A stretch of 52,339 nucleotides of DNA from contig JAJYDW010000022.1 in assembly GCA_021790385.1 (NCBI GenBank), positions 1-52,339 of the forward strand, written 5' to 3'. The DNA is from Planctomycetota bacterium. GTDB taxonomy: Bacteria > Planctomycetota > Phycisphaerae > WQYP01. The notes under the pieces are model-generated. The model was not told the origin of the DNA and ran no database searches. It saw only the letters and a program-made list of their open reading frames with translations. Shown piece after piece: positions 33,557 to 43,070 of this stretch. Both the position numbers and the translations under genes were made by a program. How positions within the stretch are numbered: the first letter of the stretch is position 1; every line of letters begins with the position of its first letter.

Positions 33557-34570
33557 ATGGCAACAATTCGTGATATTGCCGAAGAGGCGGGACTTTCCAT
33601 TGGTACCGTTTCAAAAATACTTAACGGCAGGCGTAAGCGTACCCGTTCGGACGTTATCAGGAACGCGGAGCGTGTGAACGCCATTGCCAAACGCTTGAAT
33701 TTCCGGCCCAGCGGAGCCGCCCGAGCGATGGTGCGTCAACGCAGTCTCAACGTGGGTATCCTCATTCGTAACACGCAGTCGCACCGGTTTCACTTTTTGG
33801 CGGCATACGAACTGATTCTGGGAATTAATGAACGGCTGCAATCCGCCGGATATCTCACGCTGTTGCTGCGCGTGGGTGACATCGCCGGCAAGGATCGGGA
33901 GGTACCGCGCATCTTTCAAGAGCGGCTTATCGATGGATTGATCGTTATCTCCGGAATGCCGACGGATGTCGTGGACAAGGTGGAAACCTATTTTGATCAG
34001 GCAATATGGGTGGAGAGCCTGTGGCACTCGCATAAATGCCTTCGGCGGGACGAATTCGCGGTCGGAAAAATGGCGGCTCGGGCACTCATGGACGCTGGCT
34101 GCGACCAATTACTATGGGTGGGCTATAAGCCTGTTCCGAGCAGCCATTACAGTGTAGCCAAACGATTAGAGGGGGTGAAAAGTGCCGCCGATGCAGCAGT
34201 CCTGGCGGTCAAGGAACAACTGCTGGAAGGCGATTGCAGCATCTCTGAAGATATGGTCCGCGGGCTGACTGCCCAAACCGGTGTGATTGCCTATAACTCG
34301 CTGATGGCGCAAGCAGTAGCCAGCGCGGCGAGTTTGCTGGGGCTGTGTGCAGGGCGGGATTTTTCCTTGGTCAGTTGTGATAGCGAAGCCGACGGATTGG
34401 TGACGTTTCCACAGCTCAGCCGGGCCGAGTTTGATCGCTTTGGCATGGGCGTCGCGGCTGCGGACATGTTTCTTCAGACCCAATCGGAGCCGGGTCGAGC
34501 GTGTCCATCGCGCATGTTTTCCAGCCAATGGGTTCCTGGCCAGACGATCCGTCCTGGAAGGACAACATAA
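33557..34570 (+). CDS. LacI-family transcriptional regulator (second)
   Basis: A 337-residue LacI-type regulator. The HTH reads ATIRDIAEEAGLSIGTVSKI with LNGRRKR following, and the hinge helix segment is LNFRPSGAARAMVRQRSLNV. The effector domain is more divergent than in the first regulator, with LIDGLIVISGMP and DFSLVSCDSEADGLVTFPQL. A GGGGA lies 4 nt before the ATG at 33557. It precedes the secreted polysaccharide locus in the same orientation, separated by 734 bp, and is the likely regulator of it, in the same way as the first LacI gene stands before module 1. Confidence 0.88.
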   Translation: MATIRDIAEEAGLSIGTVSKILNGRRKRTRSDVIRNAERVNAIAKRLNFRPSGAARAMVRQRSLNVGILIRNTQSHRFHFLAAYELILGINERLQSAGYLTLLLRVGDIAGKDREVPRIFQERLIDGLIVISGMPTDVVDKVETYFDQAIWVESLWHSHKCLRRDEFAVGKMAARALMDAGCDQLLWVGYKPVPSSHYSVAKRLEGVKSAADAAVLAVKEQLLEGDCSISEDMVRGLTAQTGVIAYNSLMAQAVASAASLLGLCAGRDFSLVSCDSEADGLVTFPQLSRAEFDRFGMGVAAADMFLQTQSEPGRACPSRMFSSQWVPGQTIRPGRTT

Positions 34571-34941
34571 AAGAAAATTCGCGTAGCCCGTCCATTTTAC
34601 CCTCCTGATACCTGGCCCTCATGATCAGCGTTTTCCTTGTGTCATGAATCCGTCGCCTTGGCTGCGCCGGGTAGATCAAAGCGGATCGGTGCGAGCTTCA
34701 TGGTCGTTCTGTCAGGCTTTCCCGAGCGGTTCCGTGTATTTTAGTTATATTAATAATACATGTATTTATCAGAAATTATTTAAAATATCAGGAAGCCCCA
34801 TCGGGTGTTGTATCGGCGAAAATTGGAGGGTCGGGGGGGGGCTTAGAGGATTTTCCAGGCCTGTCCGCAAAATTTATTAATCCGCAACCGCTTATTTTAA
34901 TGGCACTTGCAAATATTCTAAAAAAACTATTGCCGGTTGAC

Positions 34942-34970
34942 TTGACCTGCCATTATGAATGGTGTAACAT
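34942..34970 (+). promoter_or_regulatory. putative promoter P1 of the PEP-CTERM/pseudopilin locus
   Basis: TTGACC (34942-34947), 17 bp and TAACAT (34965-34970). Confidence 0.4.
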
Positions 34971-35083
34971 TAAATAGAATTTGGATAAGCTTTTCCTTTG
35001 CCAAGCATCTGGCTGGGGAAAGCGTGCGGGAAACCTCGGCGGGAGTATTCAAAGAGGTTCCGGAAAAAAATAAGGGAATAAAC

Positions 35084-35112
35084 TTGTACAGGCACGATGT
35101 TGCAGTTATAAT
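35084..35112 (+). promoter_or_regulatory. putative promoter P2 of the PEP-CTERM/pseudopilin locus
   Basis: TTGTAC (35084-35089), exactly 17 bp and a perfect TATAAT (35107-35112). It would give a leader of about 185 nt. Confidence 0.6.
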
Positions 35113-35304
35113 TAATCTCACAAAAGGAAAAGGCTTTCCTCAATAGGTTCGCCAAGGTTGGCTTATGAAAGGTTGACCACTCACGCGTGGTTGTAAATGT
35201 TGCGGTTATGACGGACCAATGTGGTTCGTCGGGTTTTATGGTCGCGGCTGGCGTGCTCCGGAGATTAGAGAGTGGCGGCAGCCAATTAAAGAAAGGGTGT
35301 TTTT

Positions 35305-36987
35305 ATGAAAAGCACACGTACAACACTTCTCATGGCAGCGGCGGTGGGCGGGGCAGCGCTTGGGGTAACGTCCGCCGGGGTGCGGGCGTACACTACTTAC
35401 ACCTGGGCTGGGGCCGGCTCGGACAACAATTGGTCGACGACGGCCAACTGGTCGGGGAGTACGGTCCCGGTCAGCAGCGATAACTCGATCGTTGTATTTT
35501 CGGGGAACGTGCCGAAGACCACGTCAAATGCGGACTCAGCCTACACGCTCAGACAAGTGGAATTTGGCACGGTTGCTAACGCCAATATGGCGGCCTACAC
35601 GCTCACAGGCAGCGACCTGTCATTTGCCGTCACCACCACCACAAGTTACATTTCCGACAATGCAACGTCGAATCAAACCATCGACAATAATTTGATTGTA
35701 GCGCCCGCCGGGAACGGCGGCTACTTGACCATAGGCGATGGCAGCACCGGGAGTTTGACGCTGGCGGGTACGATTTCCACCAGCGTCACCAAACCTGGCG
35801 ACTTGTATCTTCAGTCTTCCACCGGTGCCGGCGCGGTGACCGTCAGCGGAACGCTCAGTGGAACGTTTGCCCAGGTTACCGCCGGCCAATGGGAGGGCAC
35901 CAGTTCCACGACATTGGTGAATTTAACCGGAAATAATTCGACCTTTAAGGCTACTTCCCTTACCGTTTGGACTGGGACGTTGGAGTTAAGCAATGCCCAC
36001 GCCCTTGGCACTACCAGCGGCGGAATCCTATTGAATAGCGGCCTTGGAACCGGCAATCCAACCCTGCTTACAGACACCACGATGACGGTTCCCAATGAAA
36101 TCATCGTCCAATCTCCCACGGCAATGCCGAGTTCGCCCGACAAACTCGGCATTAACACCCTCGGTGGCTTGGGAGCATACAGTTCCACATTTTCCGGCAC
36201 AATATACATGGGGTATCCGTTTGGTCCAACCCCCACGCGGGTAGATACGCCGCTGGATCTTACGGCGGATGCCGGCGGAACGGTTACTTTTAGCGGCGAC
36301 CTATTGGAGCCGACCTATCTTAATAACGTTTCAATTAATTCCAATGTTACCAAGATTGGCGCCGGCACGGTGATTCTGGCGGGTACCGGTAACAACTATC
36401 TGGGTACCACGGAAGTAAAGGCCGGCACGTTATTGGTTAACGGCAAGTTGCTCACCGGTGGCGGAGCGGTAACGGTGGATGCCGGGGCTACTTTAGGTGG
36501 AACCGGAACCATCGCGCGCAGCGTTGGGGTAAGCACTGGCGGCACATTGTCGCCGGGCGATGCCGTGGGCACCTTCACGCTTGGCGATGGGTTGAGTTTG
36601 GCCAACGGCAGCAACCTCGGCTTTACGCTGGGATCGCCCAATGTTACGGGCGGCACGAGCGGCAACGATTTGGTTAGCACCACCGCCCTTACCCTGGGTA
36701 CCGGCGTTACTTTGGCCGTCACGCAGGGAGCGGGCTTTGGGCTTGGCGTGTATCACCTGATCGATTATACCGGCGTGCTCACGGATAACAGCGGCGGCTT
36801 TAGTGGTTGGACCGTTTCAGGATTATCGGCCGGCGAAATCGGCGCATTCTCGCTTGGGGTAGACGGCCCGGTGAATGCGGTGAATCTAACAGTCGAATCG
36901 TCGAATATTCCCGAACCGGCCACACTGGGGCTGCTGGCGCTGGGCGGATTGGGGTTGTTGCTGGCCAAGCGCCGAAAAATGGTGTGA
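35305..36987 (+). CDS. autotransporter-type beta-strand repeat protein with PEP-CTERM tail
   Basis: A 560-residue exported protein. The signal peptide ends near AGVRA (about residue 28). TTYTWAGAGSDNNWSTTANW is the usual opening of planctomycete and verrucomicrobial beta-helix proteins. Beta-strand repeats of the autotransporter-associated type are seen at VTKIGAGTVILAGTGNNYLG, TTEVKAGTLLVNGKL. The C-terminus is a PEP-CTERM signal: NIPEPATLGLLALGG, hydrophobic stretch, KRRK. Almost no Cys or Met inside. Probably displayed at the cell surface. Preceded by AAAGGGTG near the ATG. First gene of module 2. Confidence 0.85.
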   Translation: MKSTRTTLLMAAAVGGAALGVTSAGVRAYTTYTWAGAGSDNNWSTTANWSGSTVPVSSDNSIVVFSGNVPKTTSNADSAYTLRQVEFGTVANANMAAYTLTGSDLSFAVTTTTSYISDNATSNQTIDNNLIVAPAGNGGYLTIGDGSTGSLTLAGTISTSVTKPGDLYLQSSTGAGAVTVSGTLSGTFAQVTAGQWEGTSSTTLVNLTGNNSTFKATSLTVWTGTLELSNAHALGTTSGGILLNSGLGTGNPTLLTDTTMTVPNEIIVQSPTAMPSSPDKLGINTLGGLGAYSSTFSGTIYMGYPFGPTPTRVDTPLDLTADAGGTVTFSGDLLEPTYLNNVSINSNVTKIGAGTVILAGTGNNYLGTTEVKAGTLLVNGKLLTGGGAVTVDAGATLGGTGTIARSVGVSTGGTLSPGDAVGTFTLGDGLSLANGSNLGFTLGSPNVTGGTSGNDLVSTTALTLGTGVTLAVTQGAGFGLGVYHLIDYTGVLTDNSGGFSGWTVSGLSAGEIGAFSLGVDGPVNAVNLTVESSNIPEPATLGLLALGGLGLLLAKRRKMV

Positions 36988-37163
36988 GGGGTTGGGGGTG
37001 ATAGGGGGCGTGGCGGCGGATGGCATGAGTTCCGCTGGCCACGGATAACCACGGGATGGCCGGGGGGGGAATAAATTCCGACCATCCCGCCTTGGCTTGG
37101 CTGTACGTAGCAGTTGGGAGATACGGCTCCGGAGAAATATCGGCCAGAAAAAGGAGATCCATC

Positions 37164-38129
37164 ATGGATGACTTTCAATTTGCTCGGCTGGCAAGCGGAA
37201 TTCAGCAGCCAAAATGCGAGAAGCGGAAGTCTCCCGTCACGGAGAGCACCCTCGTCTCGCGCAACGGTTTTACTCTGGTTGAGCTTTTGGTGGTGATTCT
37301 GATTATCTCGATTTTGATTGCATTGCTGCTGCCGGCGCTGGCGGCGGCGCGCCAGCAGGCGTATACAGTCGTATGCGCCAATAATGAACGCCAAATGGGC
37401 CTGGCTTTTCAGATGTACACCAACGATTGGCATGTATATCCGGTCTGGTATTTTGACAACGACAAGGCTTACTTTGGCAACGCGCCAACGCGCTGGGCCA
37501 CGGGCGGAACCAGTTCATCGGATTCCCAAGGTTGGTGGTCCTATACGTGGTGCGATGCAATTTTCACCTATTTGTACAGCAGGAACGCGGAAGCCAGACC
37601 TGGCTCGGGCGCGGTTTTTCTTGATCCGGCCAGGCCGTTGTATCAACTGCCGTCCTCGAATTGGCTCGCCGGAAATTTTTATGTGGATTATCAGATTAAT
37701 GCGTACAATTCGTATGACTCCGGGCCGCCGTGGCCGGTGCCGCAGGGCGATTGGGGGCCGGGTGGCATGAATGAAACATCGCCCGGGGGTTATTCGCTGG
37801 CTCCGTGCTGGGTTCCGGCCAGCCAAGTGCAGAACCCAGCAGATACATGGCTGGTATCGGACTTCCGGCAGGCGTTTGAATATTTTGCAATGGGTGGTTT
37901 ATCCACACGCGATGCTTATCACGATGTATTCGGTCAAACGGCATGGCCGATTCCGCCGACACTACCTCCGCCTCCGCCGGTTTCCATGGTATACCCACCG
38001 CCACACGAGGGCAAAAATAATTTTCTGTTCTGTGACGGGCACGTGGAGCTTTTAAATGTCAACCGAACGTACGGGTCTGGCACATGGGGTAAACCGGCGG
38101 GGATGTGGACTATTCGCTCAGGCGATTAA
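37164..38129 (+). CDS. prepilin-type N-terminal methylation domain protein (H-X9-DG)
   Basis: A 321-residue pseudopilin-like protein. A leader of about 35 residues, unusually long, precedes the processing site [20 protein letters not shown]. The C-terminus has an exact H-X9-DG motif ([13 protein letters not shown]). AAGGAG stands 8 nt before the chosen ATG at 37164. It is related to the protein at 5.5 kb and, like it, sits between a PEP-CTERM gene and glycoside hydrolase genes. An aromatic-rich middle part (Trp and Tyr) could serve carbohydrate contact, which is speculation. Confidence 0.88.
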   Translation: MDDFQFARLASGIQQPKCEKRKSPVTESTLVSRNGFTLVELLVVILIISILIALLLPALAAARQQAYTVVCANNERQMGLAFQMYTNDWHVYPVWYFDNDKAYFGNAPTRWATGGTSSSDSQGWWSYTWCDAIFTYLYSRNAEARPGSGAVFLDPARPLYQLPSSNWLAGNFYVDYQINAYNSYDSGPPWPVPQGDWGPGGMNETSPGGYSLAPCWVPASQVQNPADTWLVSDFRQAFEYFAMGGLSTRDAYHDVFGQTAWPIPPTLPPPPPVSMVYPPPHEGKNNFLFCDGHVELLNVNRTYGSGTWGKPAGMWTIRSGD

Positions 38130-38207
38130 CTTACCGTGAAGCTTTTGACAGCCCCGCAATCCGGGCAGGAATCTGGGCAGTATTTTTTCTAACGGAGACT
38201 ACTCTAT

Positions 38208-39788
38208 ATGGCCTATTCGCAAAATGCGGGCCGGCTGCGGCATTCATCCGCAAGATTTTTCCGGCGCACCATCCTTGGGGCGATGGCTATTGGCGTATGG
38301 GCCGCAGTGAGCGGTCCATCGTGCCTGGCGGGAGTCTCCACATGGGATGGAGGCGGCGGCAGCGCCAATTGGACATTGTCGGCGAATTGGCGGGGGCATG
38401 TTGCGCCGGCTCCGGGAAATTTACTGGTGTTTAGGAGAAGTGAGAATCTCTCGACAAACAACGACTTTCCGGCGGGGACAAAATTTGGTGGTATAAGCAT
38501 CGCGCGCGGAGCTGGGGCCTTCATTTTTGGCGGCCATGGGATTACGTTGGAATCCGGCGGCATCAGCGATCATGCGGTCAATCCGCAATCCATAAATCTG
38601 GACATGGCGCTGGCCGGCGATACACATATCAACGTGGCCGACGGTGGAAAGTTGATCATCAAAGGCGCCATAACGGATGTGAGCACGGAAGGCTATGGCG
38701 CCGGCACTGTTCCGGATGCGAGCGTATCGGCGGGCGGCTACGATGATGCGGGTGGTGGCGGGCAACTGGAATTATTATCAGCCGCGGCGCAGCATATCGG
38801 TGGTACGCTCTTTGTCAATCAGGAAAATATCATTTTCGGCTCGAAAATCGATTTGATGTTGGATGGCAACAAATCCACGGCCGGCCGGACGTATGCGCTA
38901 ATGATCGGCTACGGGAACGGCCACGCGGCGTTTGCAAGTTCAGTGACCCAGGATGGGGGCAGGGTGATTATACAGGGTTCGTTCATTGGCGGGCAAAACC
39001 AAAACAGCACCTCCAGCTACATCATCAAGGACGGCACGCTGGCCATCAATGGCGATTACTATCGCGGCGGGAACAACGGTAAATTCACGATGGATGTCGG
39101 CGGAGGATCAGTGAATATCAATAGCAGGAATATCTGGGTTGGTGAAAATGGCCACGGCGTGTTGACCATCGACCGAGGCGAGGTCAGGTTAGCGCACACC
39201 GCGGAGATCAATAACGGCGTCAAGGCGGGCACGGGCGTTATCAACCTCAACGGTGGCCTGCTGGCGGCCGACGGCGGATTTTATCAGGGGCCCGCCAATG
39301 GCGGTGCGAGCATCCATTTGAATGGCGGTGTAATGCGCGTGGCGGGCCAGGTATTTTATGGCACAGGCGAGATTGCGGTTTATGTTAATAAGGGCGGAGC
39401 CGTGATTGATACGCACGGCACCAATGCGTCCTTCAATCGGAGCCTGCTCAGACCTCCCGGAGGTACGCGCGGCGCGGACGGAGGCTTGACTAAAATCGGG
39501 GCCGGCGTGCTCGACCTTTCCGCTGGCGGTAATACATATAATGGAAACACCACCGTCAGAGCGGGCACGTTAGTCATCAACGCGCCATTTTTGACCGCCG
39601 GCAGCACCGTAAGCATTGGGCCGAGGGCGAAACTGAAACTGCATTACGACGGTACGGATCGGATCGGGCATTTAATTGTGGCGGGCACCAGGATGAAGCC
39701 AGGAGTTTATGGCCGCGGCCACCGCAAAGCCGGGTTTTTTGAGGGCGCCGGCACGTTGACAGTGGGTGATGCACATGGCCAACACTAA
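38208..39788 (+). CDS. autotransporter-type beta-strand repeat exported protein, no PEP-CTERM tail
   Basis: A 526-residue exported protein. A long basic N-region precedes the hydrophobic signal core (LGAMAIGVWAAVSG), ending near CLAG. STWDGGGGSANWTLSANW is the opening seen in related beta-helix proteins. Residues about 420-455 hold an autotransporter-associated strand repeat (LTKIGAGVLDLSAGGNTYNG, TTVRAGTLVINAP). The protein ends TLTVGDAHGQH, with no sorting tail, unlike the one at 35.3 kb, so its anchoring differs. Confidence 0.8.
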   Translation: MAYSQNAGRLRHSSARFFRRTILGAMAIGVWAAVSGPSCLAGVSTWDGGGGSANWTLSANWRGHVAPAPGNLLVFRRSENLSTNNDFPAGTKFGGISIARGAGAFIFGGHGITLESGGISDHAVNPQSINLDMALAGDTHINVADGGKLIIKGAITDVSTEGYGAGTVPDASVSAGGYDDAGGGGQLELLSAAAQHIGGTLFVNQENIIFGSKIDLMLDGNKSTAGRTYALMIGYGNGHAAFASSVTQDGGRVIIQGSFIGGQNQNSTSSYIIKDGTLAINGDYYRGGNNGKFTMDVGGGSVNINSRNIWVGENGHGVLTIDRGEVRLAHTAEINNGVKAGTGVINLNGGLLAADGGFYQGPANGGASIHLNGGVMRVAGQVFYGTGEIAVYVNKGGAVIDTHGTNASFNRSLLRPPGGTRGADGGLTKIGAGVLDLSAGGNTYNGNTTVRAGTLVINAPFLTAGSTVSIGPRAKLKLHYDGTDRIGHLIVAGTRMKPGVYGRGHRKAGFFEGAGTLTVGDAHGQH

Positions 39789-39828
39789 AGCAACTTGAAT
39801 TATCCGCCAACTTCTCGCGATAGGACAA

Positions 39829-42800
39829 GTGATGAAAATAAATGTATTCGTGCTGGTCATGGCGGCGGTCTTTGCGGCGCCGGCGGCATGTGCGCGACCG
39901 CTAGCGCTTAAACAAGCAGGAGTGAACAATAGTTCCGTTGCGGTTGAGGCGGGCAATGGCCGGATGCGTGGTGCGTCGCGACGGTTGCCGCATCCGTCGG
40001 CTGACCGCATCAGCAATACTTACGGTGGCGTGAATTTCTGGACGGCGGACCGTCTGCGGATGCCGGAGTATCATCTGTGCCGGAACCTGGTGCAAAATCC
40101 GAGTTTCGAGGAAGGCCTTGGATATTGGCAGTATGGAAGCATCGGCATTTTAACCAGCGACCGGATCAGACGACATTATCTGGTGCGCGAACGCGGTGGC
40201 GTTGACGGTGGGCCGTGCCTGGAAATTCTAGGACAACGCCACCAATGGCCGGCGCACATTGACACCTTCGCCATCCCCGTCCGGCCAGGGAAGCTTTATA
40301 CAATCAGCTTTTACGCCCGGGGCTATCATCGCGGTGTGCGACTGGAAATGAATTGCGCCACCGCGGTGTGGCCGGTATGTATCAATAAGGGATTTTCACT
40401 TACCCGGCATTGGAAGCGGTACGTTCTGAAATTCAAAGCGCCCAACGGTGTGATCGACTTGGATTTCGGCCTCAGTGGCCCGCCCCGGGATGTCCATGCG
40501 TGGATTGACGATGTGCAGATGGAAAGAGGTTCAAAACTCACGCCATTTGTGAGAAATCTCGCCGGCGTAACGCTTCAGACGGCCCGCGGCGACAATTTGC
40601 TGGCGGCCGGTAAACCCGTTGACGCCCGGTTGGTTATCCATGGTTCACCGAGAGCACGGGGGCGCATTAATCTGTTTGTCACACAATTCTTAGGGGACTT
40701 TTCCCGTCGGCAAAAGGTGACATTTACCTTGGACGGTGACGGTGCCGCGGCCATTCCGTTGCCGTGGGCGAGCCGCCTGGCAGTGGGGTTGTATATGGTG
40801 CGGATGGATTTGCAGATGGCCGATGGCTTTTCCCGGCGGCAATTTGATCGGCTGGGTATTATGCACTTTCTCCACAACCGCCGATCGTTGAAGAACCTGA
40901 CCGCCCTTGGCGGTGTTGACACGCGGCTGGATCGGTGGCGTCATCGCGTGAGCTACTGGAGGCGTGTGGGGATTGGCGCGGTGGTTATGTTTGATCCGCC
41001 ACCCCAGGCATTTCTGAAACTGCTGGCAAAAAATCGGATTCTGGATCTGACATCGATTTTCCACAATGGCGAGAAGTGCGGTCGATGGGATTTGCAGAAA
41101 AAAATATTTAAGCTTGATGGCGCGGAGCTGCATCAGGTTGAAGCGATGGCGTTTAAAAAAGCCCGTGCATACCCGGATATCCACTATTGGAAGCTGGTTA
41201 ATGAGCCGAGCCTTGTTTACCGTGATAATCTGGCGGTGATGAAGGGTTTTGTGCGGATCATGGCGGCGGCGCGGCGCGGTATTCTCAAGGCCAACCCCCG
41301 CGCGATTGTTATCTCGCCGGATCCGGAAAATATGGCTCCCGATGGCGGCATCCGGTACCTCGATACGTTTTTGAAAGCGGGCGGAGGCGGCGTATGCAAT
41401 GTCATCGGGATACATCCGTATCGCACCCGCCCGGAAACACCGGATATGGATGCGGATACGGCAACGCTACTCAACATGCTGAAATGTCGGCACTTTACCG
41501 GCCCGGTATGGTTTGACGAAGGGATGGATCTGCCGCTTTATCAATTACCGGTTTATGACGGCATGACGGTTTGGAGGGAGGTTTCCGGCGACCAGTTCCG
41601 CTGCGGAACATTCTCCTACGCTTTGGGCCTGGGAGAGCGTATGAATGCGGCCTACACGGCCCGCTGCTGGCTGGTGGGCTTTAAGTACAGTCATTGGGTC
41701 AAGATGCAGGTGGACTGGCTATTTAACCAAAATTCGCAACTGGATATGAACGGTACTCCGGCCGCGCCGGCGTTTGTCCCCAATACGCTCCAGCGGCTGC
41801 TGGGAAATTCGCACTTTCTCCGCGATGTCAATCTAGGACGCGACGTGCGATGTTATGTCTTTCAAGACGCGGCTGCCCGGCCGATTGCTGTGGTGTGGTC
41901 CTATGCCTTAGCTGTGGACAAAGGTCTCAAGCCCGGGCCGTTGCTGCGGATATCCGGTTTGCCGCGGGGAGCGATGGTCTACAGCCTGATGGGCAATCGC
42001 CTGGTGCCGCCGGCAAACGGTTGGTTGCGGATCACCTCGTATCCGGTGTTTTTTCGCGGGCTACCCGGAAGTTCGGCGGCGATGATCAGGGCTTTACAGC
42101 AGGCGGAGCTTACGGGGGCGTCTCCACTACGCGTGGCATTCAACCTGGCTTCACCGCGCGAGGGCCGGCTTCGCATTGAAAGTATCGTTGATCGCCCGTT
42201 GACCGGCACACTTCGGGTGAAAAACGAATCGCGTGTATTGTTGGATAAGAAAATACTCGTGGCTCCGGGCAAACTCATCACCGTGCGGGTTCCCTTATCA
42301 GCGGAAGGGACGGCTAATTGGCGACGTTATCACTTGCTGGTGGAGTTCCGGCAAAGCAGTACGATGCCTCCTGTTACGATACGTTGTAATCCGGTGGTGC
42401 TGCGGTGCCATCATATTTCCCATCGGTTGAGGCTTGATGGACGCTTGACGGATTGGCCTGCGGTCTGCGCAACCCCAATTCCTTGGCATACGATAGATTT
42501 CGCCCCGATTCGGGCAACCATCCGTGCCATGAGGCCAAAATGGAACGGTCCGGCGATGTTATATACGGCGTGGAACAGGCGGTTTTTTTATGTAGCGGTG
42601 AAGGTCAGAGATATGGATTTTCATCCGGCAATAAAACCAGCCCCAGCCTGGACCGGCACCAGCCTACAATTGTATTTTCACCATATAGGCCGGAGCCGCC
42701 CGCCGGGGAAAGAAAGTTGGTTGGTCGGCAATCAATCCTATGAGCTTCGGCCCACAGCGAGAGGCTGCCGGGTGGTGCGCGAGACCAGTTCGCGGCGGTT

Positions 42801-43059
42801 GCCGCCGGGACCAACCTCGGCCATTCGGGCTGTGTGCCGGCGTACTGCCAATGGGATGATTTATGAGGTGAAATTCCCGGCCCGGCAACTAGTTCCTCTG
42901 AAACTGGGGAAACATATCGCCTTCGGTTTCGCCCTGTTAATCAACCACAACAATGGAGCCTATCGGGATTGCGGGCTAAGTCTCACTCCTGCGGGAACGC
43001 AACCCTATCAGAACGCCAATTTATATCCGACCATGATTCTGGTGGGCGAGAACAATTAA
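39829..43059 (+). CDS. secreted multidomain glycoside hydrolase with CBM-like domains
   Basis: A 1076-residue exported protein. Signal peptide about 1-22. A CBM4/9-like jelly roll lies at about 85-240 (NLVQNPSFEEGLGYWQYG; AWIDDVQMERG). A TIM-barrel catalytic domain of clan GH-A type lies at about 370-720, with acid/base Glu459 in WKLVNEPS and nucleophile Glu564 in VWFDEGMD. An Ig-like segment follows, then a C-terminal CBM9-like domain at about 860-1076 (RLRLDGRLTDWPAV; LYTAWNRRFFYVAVKVRDMD). The exact GH family is not identified; GH39-like or an uncatalogued family are both possible. Followed 12 nt later by the lyase gene. Confidence 0.78.
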   Translation: MMKINVFVLVMAAVFAAPAACARPLALKQAGVNNSSVAVEAGNGRMRGASRRLPHPSADRISNTYGGVNFWTADRLRMPEYHLCRNLVQNPSFEEGLGYWQYGSIGILTSDRIRRHYLVRERGGVDGGPCLEILGQRHQWPAHIDTFAIPVRPGKLYTISFYARGYHRGVRLEMNCATAVWPVCINKGFSLTRHWKRYVLKFKAPNGVIDLDFGLSGPPRDVHAWIDDVQMERGSKLTPFVRNLAGVTLQTARGDNLLAAGKPVDARLVIHGSPRARGRINLFVTQFLGDFSRRQKVTFTLDGDGAAAIPLPWASRLAVGLYMVRMDLQMADGFSRRQFDRLGIMHFLHNRRSLKNLTALGGVDTRLDRWRHRVSYWRRVGIGAVVMFDPPPQAFLKLLAKNRILDLTSIFHNGEKCGRWDLQKKIFKLDGAELHQVEAMAFKKARAYPDIHYWKLVNEPSLVYRDNLAVMKGFVRIMAAARRGILKANPRAIVISPDPENMAPDGGIRYLDTFLKAGGGGVCNVIGIHPYRTRPETPDMDADTATLLNMLKCRHFTGPVWFDEGMDLPLYQLPVYDGMTVWREVSGDQFRCGTFSYALGLGERMNAAYTARCWLVGFKYSHWVKMQVDWLFNQNSQLDMNGTPAAPAFVPNTLQRLLGNSHFLRDVNLGRDVRCYVFQDAAARPIAVVWSYALAVDKGLKPGPLLRISGLPRGAMVYSLMGNRLVPPANGWLRITSYPVFFRGLPGSSAAMIRALQQAELTGASPLRVAFNLASPREGRLRIESIVDRPLTGTLRVKNESRVLLDKKILVAPGKLITVRVPLSAEGTANWRRYHLLVEFRQSSTMPPVTIRCNPVVLRCHHISHRLRLDGRLTDWPAVCATPIPWHTIDFAPIRATIRAMRPKWNGPAMLYTAWNRRFFYVAVKVRDMDFHPAIKPAPAWTGTSLQLYFHHIGRSRPPGKESWLVGNQSYELRPTARGCRVVRETSSRRLPPGPTSAIRAVCRRTANGMIYEVKFPARQLVPLKLGKHIAFGFALLINHNNGAYRDCGLSLTPAGTQPYQNANLYPTMILVGENN

Positions 43060-43070
43060 CATAATCGCTA

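Larger units (their letters stand above)
34571..35304. other. 734-bp regulatory intergenic region
   Basis: No convincing gene is found; a 63-codon frame at 34955-35146 has no SD and no recognisable product. The part from 34735 to 34800 is unusually AT-rich. Two promoter-like pairs are listed separately. After the second, a leader of about 185 nt contains several small hairpins, for example GGAAAAGGCTTTCC near 35125. Confidence 0.5.

Noticed and set aside
34955..35146. 63-codon frame in the regulatory region before the PEP-CTERM gene
   Set aside because: No SD, crosses a good promoter candidate and has no family features.
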